Shown: in pieces, positions 53,177-62,296 of the stretch | Numbering within the stretch: the stretch's first letter is position 1 | Layout of the letters: every line of letters starts with the position of its first letter | Assembly (NCBI RefSeq): GCF_024347515.1 | Contig: NZ_AP025492.1 | Location: 1,178,001 to 1,242,000 of the forward strand | Direction of reading: 5' to 3' | Length of the DNA: 64,000 bases | From: Vibrio gigantis | Lineage (GTDB): Bacteria > Pseudomonadota > Gammaproteobacteria > Enterobacterales > Vibrionaceae | Translations under genes and position numbers: made by a program | Notes under the pieces: model-generated | Told to the model about the DNA's origin: nothing | Databases searched by the model: none | What the model saw: only the letters and a program-made list of their open reading frames with translations

Positions 53177-54391
53177 CTACAGTTCGAACATGAACCAATA
53201 ACCGTATGCACAAATCAAAGCGGGCACACTCGAATACAAGGTCGCAACAATCGCTGCTTTCGGTGCCATGGCAATGGCAGGGAATAGTGCGTCACCATCA
53301 TTTGAAATTGCGTTACCTACCTGAGCCGAAAGTGGTAGTGCGCCTGAAAGGTATAAGCTAGTGACCAATAATTGCGGCCCACAGCCCGGTAGCAAACCCA
53401 TCAGGACCCCAGCCAGGGGGAGCATGATTCCCCAGCTTGAGAACAGCGTCGCAAAATCGACATTTGCTATCACAGAACCAAATTCAAAAAACAGAAAAGC
53501 AACCACAACCCAAGCCGTAACAAAATTCGTATCCTGAGCGGTTTTTTGTAGTGGGTGAGAGCCTACACATTTCTCATCTTCACTTACGGCCGATTTATAG
53601 TCTTTAATCTCTCGCGTTAGACCCCATAAAAACATGGAGCTAATCAACAAAATAGCACCAACCCATTCCATTGACATGTCAGGTAAAGCGAACAGTTGAT
53701 TAACATCGACTTGAAATGATCCAAGCAAGGCAACCGCCGCACCCGGAATAATCAATACAGACCAAAGATAACCCTGTAGATTGATCGCTTTTTTAGAAAC
53801 CGCTTCTTTGTTTTGAGATTGGGAAGCGCAGCTGTTGCTGGCTTCACTTTTCTCTGCTTGTTTCGGACGTAAAAAGTCGTCTGCGTGGAATAGGTTAATG
53901 ATTCGGCCTGACGCGGTACCGACGATGACACCCATCGCCATCATAGCGAGGCCTGTTTTTGGTTCGCTGGCGATGAGTAGAAAGGCCGCATCTCCCATAG
54001 TGGACACCAATACGGCAACAACAGCACCGAAACCGAGCTTGCCCGAGATGAACTGTGTGGTCACCACTATCGCACCACCACAACCTGGTAGGGCCCCCAT
54101 TAAGGCTGCAAATACGACTTGGTTAGAACGAGACTGGTGAACAAGTTTGCTGAATACGTTGTCCTTATTAATGTAAAGACTCAGCCAGTGGTAGACCGCT
54201 AAGGTTAAAGCGACATAACAAGACACGGCCCAGAAGGCATCTGACAAGGTGGTTACCGTTAATTCTCGTGTGGCAGGAGCGGCTACTAAAGCTGCAAGTG
54301 AGATAGGTAAAAGCAGGCGCTTAAATGACAATGAAAACTGAGTTGTTTTCGCAGCGCTACTGCTTGGCAAAAAAGAGATTAGTCGATCCAT
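53177..54391 (-). CDS. MneA-like putative manganese exporter (ArsP_2/DUF2899-type)
   Basis: Inner-membrane protein of 404 aa with about ten hydrophobic segments and a charged central loop (residues ~175-200). Two copies of a motif pair are seen: PGCG (102-105) with GDA (133-135), and PGCG (335-338) with GDA (366-368), so the halves arose by duplication. The family matches V. cholerae MneA, shown to protect from excess Mn. A Mn-dependent pyrophosphatase lies divergently beside it. A Fur-type palindrome overlaps its -35. Other metals cannot be excluded. Confidence 0.82.
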   Translation of the reverse strand: MDRLISFLPSSSAAKTTQFSLSFKRLLLPISLAALVAAPATRELTVTTLSDAFWAVSCYVALTLAVYHWLSLYINKDNVFSKLVHQSRSNQVVFAALMGALPGCGGAIVVTTQFISGKLGFGAVVAVLVSTMGDAAFLLIASEPKTGLAMMAMGVIVGTASGRIINLFHADDFLRPKQAEKSEASNSCASQSQNKEAVSKKAINLQGYLWSVLIIPGAAVALLGSFQVDVNQLFALPDMSMEWVGAILLISSMFLWGLTREIKDYKSAVSEDEKCVGSHPLQKTAQDTNFVTAWVVVAFLFFEFGSVIANVDFATLFSSWGIMLPLAGVLMGLLPGCGPQLLVTSLYLSGALPLSAQVGNAISNDGDALFPAIAMAPKAAIVATLYSSVPALICAYGYWFMFEL

Positions 54392-54422
54392 AGGTGTTAC
54401 TCAAAATTAGTGGCTTAAGATA

Positions 54423-54450
54423 AATATATACGAATGATAATAATTATCAA
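54423..54450 (-). promoter_or_regulatory. mneA-like gene promoter
   Basis: Minus-strand TTGATA (-35, 54445-54450), 16-bp spacer and TATATT (-10, 54423-54428), about 30 bp before the start codon. Confidence 0.55.
54435..54449. promoter_or_regulatory. Fur-type 7-1-7 palindrome
   Basis: TGATAATAATTATCA is a perfect 7-1-7 inverted repeat equal to the Fur core TGATAAT-N-ATTATCA. It covers most of the -35 and spacer of the mneA-like promoter, so binding should repress it. Confidence 0.7.
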
Positions 54451-54592
54451 TTGCATTTGTTGTTTTTTTATCTATTGTTACTATTGGCTAAACCCACGAA
54501 ACATGACCAATCTAAAAAAATGAGGTAAAGTATGGTTAATAAAGAGGGGCTCTAAAGGTAGAGTCATAATTGTTAGTGTAATAGGAAGAAAC

Positions 54593-55498
54593 ATGATTTT
54601 AGTTGTTGGTCACAAAAACCCTGATAGTGACAGTATTTGTAGTGCGTTAGTTGCAACAGAGCTTCTTAAAGCTCGTGGCGAGGAAGCGACACCAATTCGC
54701 CAAGGCGAGATCAACCGCGAAACTCAACACATTCTTGAAGTTGCTGGTGCAGAAATGCCAGAGCTTCGTACTTCTGTTGCTGGTGAGAAAATCTGGCTAG
54801 TAGACTACTCAGACCTAGCACAAGCACCAGATGATGTTACTGATGCAGAGATCGTAGGTATTGTCGATCACCACCGTCTAGGTGACGTGATGACAGTAAA
54901 CCCAATGGAAGCTTGGATCTGGCCTGTTGGTTGTACAAACACTGTACTTTTCAACATGTTCAAGATTGAAGGTCACGCTATCTCTCAACAAATCGCTAAA
55001 CTAATGATGTCTGCAATTCTTTCAGACACAGTTGGTTTCGCATCTCCAACATGTACTCAAAAAGACAAAGACGCAGTTGCTGAGCTTGCTGAAATTGCTG
55101 GCGTAACTGACGTTGATGCATTCATCAAAGCACTTCTAATCGCTAAGACAAACATCGAAGGCCTATCTGCTGCACAGCTAGTAGAAAAAGACCTTAAAGG
55201 TTACCCATTCAACGGTCGTGATGTTGTTGTTGGTCAAGTTGAACTTGCGACTCTTGAGCAAGTAGACGGCATGATCGAAGCTCTAGAAGCTGATCTTGAA
55301 GAGCGTTGTGAGAAAGACGGTCTAGCATTTGCTGCGGTAATGCTAACTGACATCACTACTGCACAAACTCGCCTTCTTTATAAAGGTGAGTGGGCTGAGA
55401 AATTGGTTAAGCACGAGAAAGACGGCGTATTGATGATGGAAAATACACTAAGCCGTAAGAAGCAAGGCTGGCCTTGGCTACAAGGTGAGCTTGTTTAA
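54593..55498 (+). CDS. ppaC: manganese-dependent inorganic pyrophosphatase (family II)
   Basis: Hydrolyses pyrophosphate with Mn or Co at the active site. The 301 aa carry the DHH-family motifs HKNPDSDSICSA (residues ~7-18), WLVDYSD and VDHHRLGD (~91-98), then a DHHA2 domain with LSRKKQ near the end. It is unrelated to family I PpaA. The neighbour on the other strand is a manganese exporter. Confidence 0.95.
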   Translation: MILVVGHKNPDSDSICSALVATELLKARGEEATPIRQGEINRETQHILEVAGAEMPELRTSVAGEKIWLVDYSDLAQAPDDVTDAEIVGIVDHHRLGDVMTVNPMEAWIWPVGCTNTVLFNMFKIEGHAISQQIAKLMMSAILSDTVGFASPTCTQKDKDAVAELAEIAGVTDVDAFIKALLIAKTNIEGLSAAQLVEKDLKGYPFNGRDVVVGQVELATLEQVDGMIEALEADLEERCEKDGLAFAAVMLTDITTAQTRLLYKGEWAEKLVKHEKDGVLMMENTLSRKKQGWPWLQGELV

Positions 55499-55516
55499 TC
55501 AAGTCACTTAAATAAT

Positions 55517-55545
55517 AAACGCCTGCTTATTTAGCAGGCGTTTTT
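55517..55545 (+). terminator. ppaC terminator
   Basis: Stem AAACGCCTGC / GCAGGCGTTT with a 7-nt loop and T5. Confidence 0.88.
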
Positions 55546-55648
55546 CTTTGAAGCAGACTTTCTTCTTCATTGATAATGTTTGCAGTTAAAAACACTCGGC
55601 ATAAAATAGTTTTAAGAACAAAGTTACTGACTAAAGTGGGAAATTAAG

Positions 55649-56038
55649 ATGACTACACAGCTAGACGATAAAAAAATCGCTGAAATCAACAAGTATACGG
55701 GCGAGCAACGCCTGAAATACTGTGTGAAAGAAATCGTAGCAAACCGTGAAGTATGGATCTTAACCGATGAACACGGTTGTGTAATGCTAAACACAGAAGA
55801 CGAAGATTGTGTTCCAGTATGGCCAAATCAAGAGTTCGCGGAGTCGTGGGCAACGGGTGATTGGTCTGAGTGTAAAGCTGAGTCTATCTCATTAAACAAA
55901 TGGCACAGTCGCTGGACTAACGGTCTAGAAGACGACGAGCTTGCTATCGTTGTATTCCCGAACGAGCAAGAAGAAGGCGTTATCTTGTTCCCGGATGAGT
56001 TCGATTTCGAATTGAAAAAGCAGGCTGCTAAGCGCTAG
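55649..56038 (+). CDS. DUF2750 protein
   Basis: Cytoplasmic acidic protein of 129 aa. The pattern RLKYCVKEIVANREVWILTDEHG, VWPNQEFAESWATGDW and FPNEQEEGVILFPDEFDFEL is that of DUF2750, a family of unknown function. It has a ribosome site (GTGGGAAATTAAG) and is monocistronic. Confidence 0.85.
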   Translation: MTTQLDDKKIAEINKYTGEQRLKYCVKEIVANREVWILTDEHGCVMLNTEDEDCVPVWPNQEFAESWATGDWSECKAESISLNKWHSRWTNGLEDDELAIVVFPNEQEEGVILFPDEFDFELKKQAAKR

Positions 56039-56067
56039 TTTTTTCTCAATACAGTAACACCGTAAGC

Positions 56068-56100
56068 CAGCGTTGCCTTTGTTAGGCAGCGCTATCATTT
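56068..56100. terminator. terminator between DUF2750 and DUF2927 genes
   Basis: Stem AGCGTTGCCT / AGGCAGCGCT with a TTGTT loop, then ATCATTT. The T tract is weak. Confidence 0.5.
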
Positions 56101-56136
56101 AATTACCCCATCTAAGCTGTTTCTAACGTATTTTCG

Positions 56137-56916
56137 TTAGTACCCAATCAACTGATACAAAGGCGCTTGCTGTGCGACCTTTGCAGCTTGTTGAAGCACG
56201 CCTGTTTTGCTGTATCTCTTCAGTAACTTTCGAACAATAGGTTTTACTTTAGATTTGGTCATTCCAGCTTTCAATTCTGGTTCATACAGTAGTTGGAGTA
56301 GTACCACATCTAAGGGGGATAACAAGTCTTCTGGCGTGTGGTCATTGAAAATAGAAGGGTAGGCTTTATCTGAATCATTCGGCAGGCCTAGAACCTGTGT
56401 GATCTCTTCTACGATGCATGCGACTAGCTTACCTCGTGACCTAGCCAGATCAACGGGAATCACAATCCCAGCATACACAATCTCACCTTTAGAATTGGTT
56501 CGATAACCCGCGGTGCAGATAGCGTTATTTAAATGCTGAGTTGACTTGAGTTTGAGTACCGATTTCGCCTCAGGTACCCACTGATTCTGTCTTGTGTATA
56601 TCCACTTAACGTTCGCTTCGGACTCTTTACTGACGATTCTTATCGGGTGTTGGGTTACTTCAGATAATTGTTGGACATGAAGCTCTGTGAGCTCTTGATG
56701 CAGCTTCTCATCGCCGACACGGTGATCGATCCAAATCTTGATAGGTTGTTTCCATTTGGCGAGTGGTTTATTACCTTGGGAGTATTCGTGTTGAAGTGCC
56801 ACGTTGTAGAAGGCTGTTTCAACGAACGTCTTGTCTAACCAAGTGAGTGGCGTACTTGCGACACTAAATGAAATAACCGCAAGCAAGAGGGGCAGCGTTG
56901 AAGCTTTTGTTAGCAT
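56137..56916 (-). CDS. DUF2927 secreted protein
   Basis: Protein of 259 aa with a signal peptide (MLTKASTLPLLLAVISFSVA, cut near STPLTW). KPIKIWIDHRVGD-like text, AICTAGYRTNSKGEIVYAGI and CIVEEITQVLGLPNDSDKAYPSIFND fit DUF2927, which resembles inactive metalloprotease-like proteins: the EEITQ stretch sits where HExxH would be. It lies 39 nt after sapF and may be co-transcribed. Confidence 0.82.
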   Translation of the reverse strand: MLTKASTLPLLLAVISFSVASTPLTWLDKTFVETAFYNVALQHEYSQGNKPLAKWKQPIKIWIDHRVGDEKLHQELTELHVQQLSEVTQHPIRIVSKESEANVKWIYTRQNQWVPEAKSVLKLKSTQHLNNAICTAGYRTNSKGEIVYAGIVIPVDLARSRGKLVACIVEEITQVLGLPNDSDKAYPSIFNDHTPEDLLSPLDVVLLQLLYEPELKAGMTKSKVKPIVRKLLKRYSKTGVLQQAAKVAQQAPLYQLIGY

Positions 56917-56955
56917 GCGTTACCCCCTAGTGGTGAGTGAAAAAGCGGAAACAGC

Positions 56956-57738
56956 CTAGTGGTTTGGCGCTTTGGAGAAATGGCTCTCAACCAATCTTTG
57001 GGTGATTTGGTGAGTTGGGTTGGTCAGCACTTCATCCGTTTCACCACTCTCAACCACATTACCTTCGTGCATCACGATGATCTTATCGGTGATGTGCTTA
57101 ACAATACCGAGGTGTTGGGATACGTAAACGAACGATACGCCCATCTCTTCTTGCAGCTCTAAGAACAGGTTGATGATCTGAGAACGCATTGCCATATCCA
57201 AACCATTCAACGCTTCATCAGCAACGATGATCGATGGTTGAAGTATCAAGGCACGAGCCAAACAAACCCTCTGTTTCTGGCCTGCAGCGAGCATCTGAGG
57301 GTAGAAGTAAGCATGCTCCGGTAAAAGGCCTACGCGCAGCAGTGTGTCTTTCACGCGACGCATACGAGCTTCTGGTGGCATGTTAGTGTTTCGCTTTAAT
57401 GGACCTTCAAGAATTCGACCTATCTGAATGCGTGGGTTAAGCGAGGTATTCGGATCTTGGAAGATCATTCGAATCAGCTTACACCGAGTCGAGTAGTCCT
57501 TGTGTTCTAGCTTTTCGCCGTTGACACGAATCTCGCCCGCAGTCGGCTCCACCATACCTGCTAGCATTCTTGCTAATGTTGATTTCCCAGAACCATTTTG
57601 GCCGATAAAACCAATAGTTTGGCCTGCTTCAAGGGAAAAGCTTACCGGCTTTACGGCTTGATGAATCTTTTTACGGAAAAGACCAGAGCGAGTCGTAAAG
57701 TCTTTAGACAAATCACTGACTTCTAATAATGCACTCAT
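56956..57738 (-). CDS. sapF: SapF, peptide ABC transporter ATPase
   Basis: ATPase of the Sap system, which handles antimicrobial peptides and supports potassium uptake in enteric bacteria. The 260 aa include Walker [10 protein letters not shown] (residues ~46-54), a signature zone [15 protein letters not shown] and Walker [17 protein letters not shown] instead of DEPT is normal for SapF. It overlaps sapD by 4 nt. Confidence 0.93.
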   Translation of the reverse strand: MSALLEVSDLSKDFTTRSGLFRKKIHQAVKPVSFSLEAGQTIGFIGQNGSGKSTLARMLAGMVEPTAGEIRVNGEKLEHKDYSTRCKLIRMIFQDPNTSLNPRIQIGRILEGPLKRNTNMPPEARMRRVKDTLLRVGLLPEHAYFYPQMLAAGQKQRVCLARALILQPSIIVADEALNGLDMAMRSQIINLFLELQEEMGVSFVYVSQHLGIVKHITDKIIVMHEGNVVESGETDEVLTNPTHQITQRLVESHFSKAPNH

Positions 57739-58736
57739 GATTTCTTTTTCTTCTCCATATTCAGAGGGAAGTGACAGTTAAACTTATGGTTTTTGATTCG
57801 CTTAGTATGTGGAATTTCCACACACTGTCTTTGCGCGTATGGGCAGCGAGGCCCTAATCGACAACCGATAGGAAGATGTTGTAGTGGGGGGATAGACCCT
57901 GGCAGCGACTGTAGCTTCTCTTTATGTGGAATCCAGTCGTTAAAATCTGGCATCGCTTTCAATAGAGCGACCGTATAAGGGTGCTTTGGTGCATCCAAAA
58001 GTTTCTGAGTGTCGGCAGATTCAACGGATTGACCGCAGTACATAACGGTGATGCGTGTTGCCCATTGTGTGATTGTTGTTAAGTCATGGCCGATCAACAC
58101 AATGGTGGTGTTATGAAGCTGGTTCATTCTACTCAACAAGCGCAATATTTGTGATTGAGTGATCGGGTCTAAATCGTTGGTTGGCTCGTCAGCGATCAAC
58201 ACCTTCGGTTTGGCTGCGATTGCCATCGCGATCATCACTTTTTGGCACTCACCATCGGTCAGTTCATAAGAGTAACTGTCCATTAGACGAGAGTGGTCTT
58301 TGATACCGACTTTGTGTAACAACGCTATCGCTTGCTTCTTACGCCACTTAAATCGTTGCCACCAACGACCTTCAAACGCATGGGAAGGGATCGCTTCAAT
58401 TAGCTGGTTGCCTACTTTTTCAGAAGGGTCAAGACAGGTTGATGGTTCTTGGAATATCATCGCGATATCGCGTGCGATCACTCGGCGTCTTTCTTTCGGC
58501 GTCAGTTGCAGTAGGTCGATATTACCTAAGCGCATTCGGTCTGCAGAAACCTTCCAGTTTTCTTTACAGACACCGACGATCGCCTTTGCAACCAAGCTCT
58601 TACCTGAGCCTGATTCGCCTACTAAGCCACGAATTTCCCCTTCATTGAGGGTAATACTCATTCGATCTACGGCTTTAACCATCCCTTGAGGGGTCTCAAT
58701 CTCGATGGTTAGATGTCGAATATCAAGTAACGGCAT
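57735..58736 (-). CDS. sapD: SapD, peptide ABC transporter ATPase
   Basis: The 333 aa have Walker [10 protein letters not shown] (residues ~40-48), signature [17 protein letters not shown] (with DGE in place of SGG, as in SapD) and Walker [15 protein letters not shown]-terminal oligopeptide-ABC extension holds the cysteine pattern [13 protein letters not shown], a possible Fe-S site. In E. coli SapD also aids Trk potassium transport. Start and sapC stop share a base. Confidence 0.94.
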   Translation of the reverse strand: MPLLDIRHLTIEIETPQGMVKAVDRMSITLNEGEIRGLVGESGSGKSLVAKAIVGVCKENWKVSADRMRLGNIDLLQLTPKERRRVIARDIAMIFQEPSTCLDPSEKVGNQLIEAIPSHAFEGRWWQRFKWRKKQAIALLHKVGIKDHSRLMDSYSYELTDGECQKVMIAMAIAAKPKVLIADEPTNDLDPITQSQILRLLSRMNQLHNTTIVLIGHDLTTITQWATRITVMYCGQSVESADTQKLLDAPKHPYTVALLKAMPDFNDWIPHKEKLQSLPGSIPPLQHLPIGCRLGPRCPYAQRQCVEIPHTKRIKNHKFNCHFPLNMEKKKKS

Positions 58737-59623
58737 TATTCGATTCCTGCATTTAGCGCTTGGCGAACACCTTCACCGACGAGGTTAATCACGATAACTG
58801 TAAACATAATAGCTAAGCCGGGTAGGGTTACTGTCCATGGCGCAAGGTAAATCAGTTCGACCGAATCACCCAAGATTGAGCCCCATTCCGTACTAGGTGC
58901 TTGAGCGCCAAGTCCTAGGAAGCCCAAGGCCGTGATATCAAGAATCGCGACTGATAGAGCCAGCGTAATTTCAAGTGCAACCACAGTCAGAATATTGGGA
59001 AGGATTGAATTCCATAGTAGGTAGAAATCGTTCGCACCATCAAGGCGAGAAGCCAGAATATAGTCCTTTTCTACTTCAGCATGCACGGCAATGTATACCG
59101 AGCGAATAAAACGCGGGATCAGTGCCAAGCATAACGCAAGCAAGATATTAAACTCACCAAAGCCTAGGAATGCCACGAAGATAATCGCCAACAGAAGAGA
59201 TGGAATTGACATAACGGTATCAAGCAGGTGGTTTAGTGTGCTGGATAGCAATCCACGAGTCATCCCTGCAAGTACGCCAATCAGACAACCAATGACTGCT
59301 GCGATAAAGGTAATCACAACCGCGGCGCCGAAAGTAAGCTGAGAGCCTATGATCAGACGAGAAAGAATGTCTCGCCCTAAGTCATCAGTACCTAGAAAGT
59401 ATTCAACCGTCCCCGCAGGATCCCAAGACGGAGGGGTTAGAAGGTGGCCGGTTTGTTCTTGAGCATCATGCGGGGCTAGCCATGGTGAAGTAACGGTAAC
59501 CAGAATAATAAGGACCAAACACCACAAGCCAAACATAGCCAGATTATTGCTACGGAAGCTACGCCAGAACCGCTCGAACTGGGTTGGAATTTGTTCTTCT
59601 TGGTAGACGTTATTTGTTAGCAT
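58736..59623 (-). CDS. sapC: SapC, peptide ABC transporter permease
   Basis: The 295 aa have a DppC-like fold: an N-terminal helix (~30-50), then five more membrane segments, and the permease loop [20 protein letters not shown] (residues ~184-203). It overlaps sapB by 14 nt. Confidence 0.93.
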   Translation of the reverse strand: MLTNNVYQEEQIPTQFERFWRSFRSNNLAMFGLWCLVLIILVTVTSPWLAPHDAQEQTGHLLTPPSWDPAGTVEYFLGTDDLGRDILSRLIIGSQLTFGAAVVITFIAAVIGCLIGVLAGMTRGLLSSTLNHLLDTVMSIPSLLLAIIFVAFLGFGEFNILLALCLALIPRFIRSVYIAVHAEVEKDYILASRLDGANDFYLLWNSILPNILTVVALEITLALSVAILDITALGFLGLGAQAPSTEWGSILGDSVELIYLAPWTVTLPGLAIMFTVIVINLVGEGVRQALNAGIE

Positions 59624-60572
59624 ACCATTCCTTCCTTACCAGTGGGTTGATCATCGCGCCCAGTAGATCGGACAAAATGTTTGCGGTCAAAACTAAGGTT
59701 GCCACCACAATCACGCCTGCTTGAATAGAAACGTAATCTTGATTCGATAATGCATCCAATAACCAGCGACCAATGCCCGGCCAGTTAAAGATAGACTCAG
59801 TAATAATAGCAAGCGTTAACATACTCGATAGTTGAACACCGACCTTAGGAATAATCGGAGGTATCGCGTTTCTTAGCACGTGCTGCGTGATGATCTCTCT
59901 CGTAGAAAGACCTTTAATTCGTGCAGCTCGGATGTAGTTTTGCGTCATTACTTCAGCCACTGACGCTCTCATCAATCGAATGACCTGAGTCGTTGGGGCC
60001 AGCGCTAAAACAAGACAAGGCAATGCCATGTGCTCGATAACACTTTGTAGTGCATGTGCACGGTAGCGCCCCTCGGCAAAAAAGGCGTCAATCATCGCGA
60101 AGCCAGTCACGTGTTCAATCTCGTAAAGTAGGTCGTATCGGCCACCAACTGGGAACATTTCAAAGTGCAGTGAAAACACCATGATCATCAGTAACGCGAC
60201 CCAAAATATAGGTGCCGAGTAGCCCGCCATAGAGGTAAAGGAGATAGTCGTATCGACAAACTTACCCTGCCTCATGCCTGCTATTGTGCCGAAAGGGATA
60301 CCGATGAAGAGTGCCAACACAAAGGCAAAGAAGCACAGTTCTAGCGTTGCAGGGAATACAACGACCAACTCATCGATGATAGGCACGCCGTGTTTGCTTA
60401 GGCCAAAGTTCAGCGTCGATAATTCAGTGATATAGCTAATCCAACCGGGCCAGAAATCTTGGATAGCCCAAGGCGAAGTTTGGTCGAGTCGAAGCAATGA
60501 GAAACCAACCAAAGTCAGAATCGCTAGCGTAATAACGAATAAGTTTACACGTCTTAATGTATACCAAAACAT
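59610..60572 (-). CDS. sapB: SapB, peptide ABC transporter permease
   Basis: The 320 aa have six membrane segments of the DppB type. The cytoplasmic loop TQNYIRAARIKGLSTREII (residues ~207-225) is the EAA-like contact with the ATPases. Its start shares a base with the sapA stop. Confidence 0.93.
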   Translation of the reverse strand: MFWYTLRRVNLFVITLAILTLVGFSLLRLDQTSPWAIQDFWPGWISYITELSTLNFGLSKHGVPIIDELVVVFPATLELCFFAFVLALFIGIPFGTIAGMRQGKFVDTTISFTSMAGYSAPIFWVALLMIMVFSLHFEMFPVGGRYDLLYEIEHVTGFAMIDAFFAEGRYRAHALQSVIEHMALPCLVLALAPTTQVIRLMRASVAEVMTQNYIRAARIKGLSTREIITQHVLRNAIPPIIPKVGVQLSSMLTLAIITESIFNWPGIGRWLLDALSNQDYVSIQAGVIVVATLVLTANILSDLLGAMINPLVRKEWYANK

Positions 60573-62194
60573 TACTGCACCTCTCTTCTGACTTGATCAA
60601 AAGGTTGGGCATTGAAAGGGCTCTGTTTAAAACCGGTTAGCGAACGATCGTGCACGCGGAATTGCACACCATGGGCTAAAGGAATCACAGGAACTTCTTC
60701 ATTAAGAATGTTTTGGGCTTGTCGGTACAAGTTCACACGGTGCCTTTGTTGATTGATCTCTAATGCTAGGTCGAGAAGGAAATCAAAGTCTGAATTACAC
60801 CACATCGAGACGTTTAACCCAGCACGTTCAGAGCTACATGAAAGAAGTGGGCGTAAGAAGTTGTCTGGATCACCGGTATTACCTATCCAACCTGTAAGTA
60901 ACAAGTCTGTTGAAGAAATAGAGGACAGTTGTGTGCGGTCAAATCGGTCGTCGGTATAGAGTTTTAATTCAATACCTATATCTGCTAAGTTTGCTTGGAT
61001 CAGCTCTGCCGTTTTTCTGGGACTTGGATTGTATGCGCGTGGCTCTAGAGGCACCCACATCGAGAGCTCTAAACCAGGCTCTACACCGGCTTCTTTGAGA
61101 AGCGCAATAGCATAGTTTCGGTCGTAGCGCACTTGAACACTGTCTTTTTGGTATGCCCAAGAAGTAGGAGGAAGCAACGTGTAAGCTTTGGTTCCTGTAC
61201 CGTAATACACAGAATCAAGAATGTTTTGACGGTTGATGGCTAAGTTGAGCGCTTTACGAACTCTAGAGTCACGCAGTGCAGGGTGCTCAGTATTCAGTGC
61301 GATGAAAGAGACATTAACCGCTGGTGTGGCAGATATCTTCAGTTCTTCATGTGCCTGAATAATAGGGATCTGACTAGAAATCGGTGAATTCAGTACGTCA
61401 CACTCACTGCGTAGGAGCTTAGCAAGTGTGCCTGTTCCGCGTTGTGAAGTATCAAACACAACTTGGTCCATTTGTACTTCACCCTTCCAATAGTGCTTGT
61501 TCTTTTTCAAGCGAACTAGGTCGTTGATTTGGTATTCATCTAAGTAGAAAGGGCCAGTGCCAACTGGATTGGAATCGATTAGATTTTTCTCATCCGCGGC
61601 AATTAGCTTGTTGGCATACTCTTTAGAATGAATGACCGCATAGCTGGTGGCGATATTATTGAGAAATGAATTGTCAGGACGACTTAATTGGAATTTTACG
61701 GTTAGATCATCGACCGCTGTAATATCAACAATCAGGTTTTGAAAATCGATGCCAGCAAACCATGGATATAAACCGCCACCCACATAATGGAATGGGTTTG
61801 AGCTATCAATGACACGTTCAAAGCTAAACACGACATCCTGTGCATTCATGCTACGAGTTGGTGTGAACCAGTCTGTAGTTTGGAACGCAACATTTGGGCG
61901 CAGTTTGAAAGTGTACTCTGTACCTGATTTATCAACAGACCAACTTGTCGCTAAGTTCTGTTTTGGTCGGTAAGTCATTGGATCAAGAGTGAGCAGTGTA
62001 TCGAAGATTTGAGGGCTCAGCGATTCTGCGGTAATACCACTATCAACCAACTGTGGATTGAAGGTACTAGGGTTACCTTGGCCGCAATAAATGAAGCCTT
62101 TTTCACGGATTTGCTCGTGATTCACACTCTCACCACATCCAGCTAGAAAGCTCAGCGTACAGATGCTCAGTGATAGTCTTATTAGTGCTTTCAT
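60572..62194 (-). CDS. sapA: SapA, peptide-binding protein
   Basis: Solute-binding protein (SBP_bac_5) of 540 aa. The signal MKALIRLSLSICTLSFLAGC ends in a lipobox (LAGC), so it is probably an inner-membrane lipoprotein. Family signature text is FKLRPNVAFQTTDWFTPTR and NAQDVVFSFERVID, with a C-terminal LNEEVPVIPLAHG. It is the first gene of sapABCDF, 102 bp downstream of pspF. Confidence 0.92.
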   Translation of the reverse strand: MKALIRLSLSICTLSFLAGCGESVNHEQIREKGFIYCGQGNPSTFNPQLVDSGITAESLSPQIFDTLLTLDPMTYRPKQNLATSWSVDKSGTEYTFKLRPNVAFQTTDWFTPTRSMNAQDVVFSFERVIDSSNPFHYVGGGLYPWFAGIDFQNLIVDITAVDDLTVKFQLSRPDNSFLNNIATSYAVIHSKEYANKLIAADEKNLIDSNPVGTGPFYLDEYQINDLVRLKKNKHYWKGEVQMDQVVFDTSQRGTGTLAKLLRSECDVLNSPISSQIPIIQAHEELKISATPAVNVSFIALNTEHPALRDSRVRKALNLAINRQNILDSVYYGTGTKAYTLLPPTSWAYQKDSVQVRYDRNYAIALLKEAGVEPGLELSMWVPLEPRAYNPSPRKTAELIQANLADIGIELKLYTDDRFDRTQLSSISSTDLLLTGWIGNTGDPDNFLRPLLSCSSERAGLNVSMWCNSDFDFLLDLALEINQQRHRVNLYRQAQNILNEEVPVIPLAHGVQFRVHDRSLTGFKQSPFNAQPFDQVRREVQ

Positions 62195-62296
62195 AAAGAG
62201 AAATACTTTTCGAAACGAGGCGTTAGAGGAGCCTCAAGATCCGGACAATTTAACATTTTATTTATTCGGCTCCAAATAATAATCAAGTGTGGACAG

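Noticed and set aside
54392..54592. Manganese (yybP-ykoY) riboswitch before the exporter
   Set aside because: The leader from the predicted promoter to the start is only about 30-40 nt, too short, and the conserved loops are absent.
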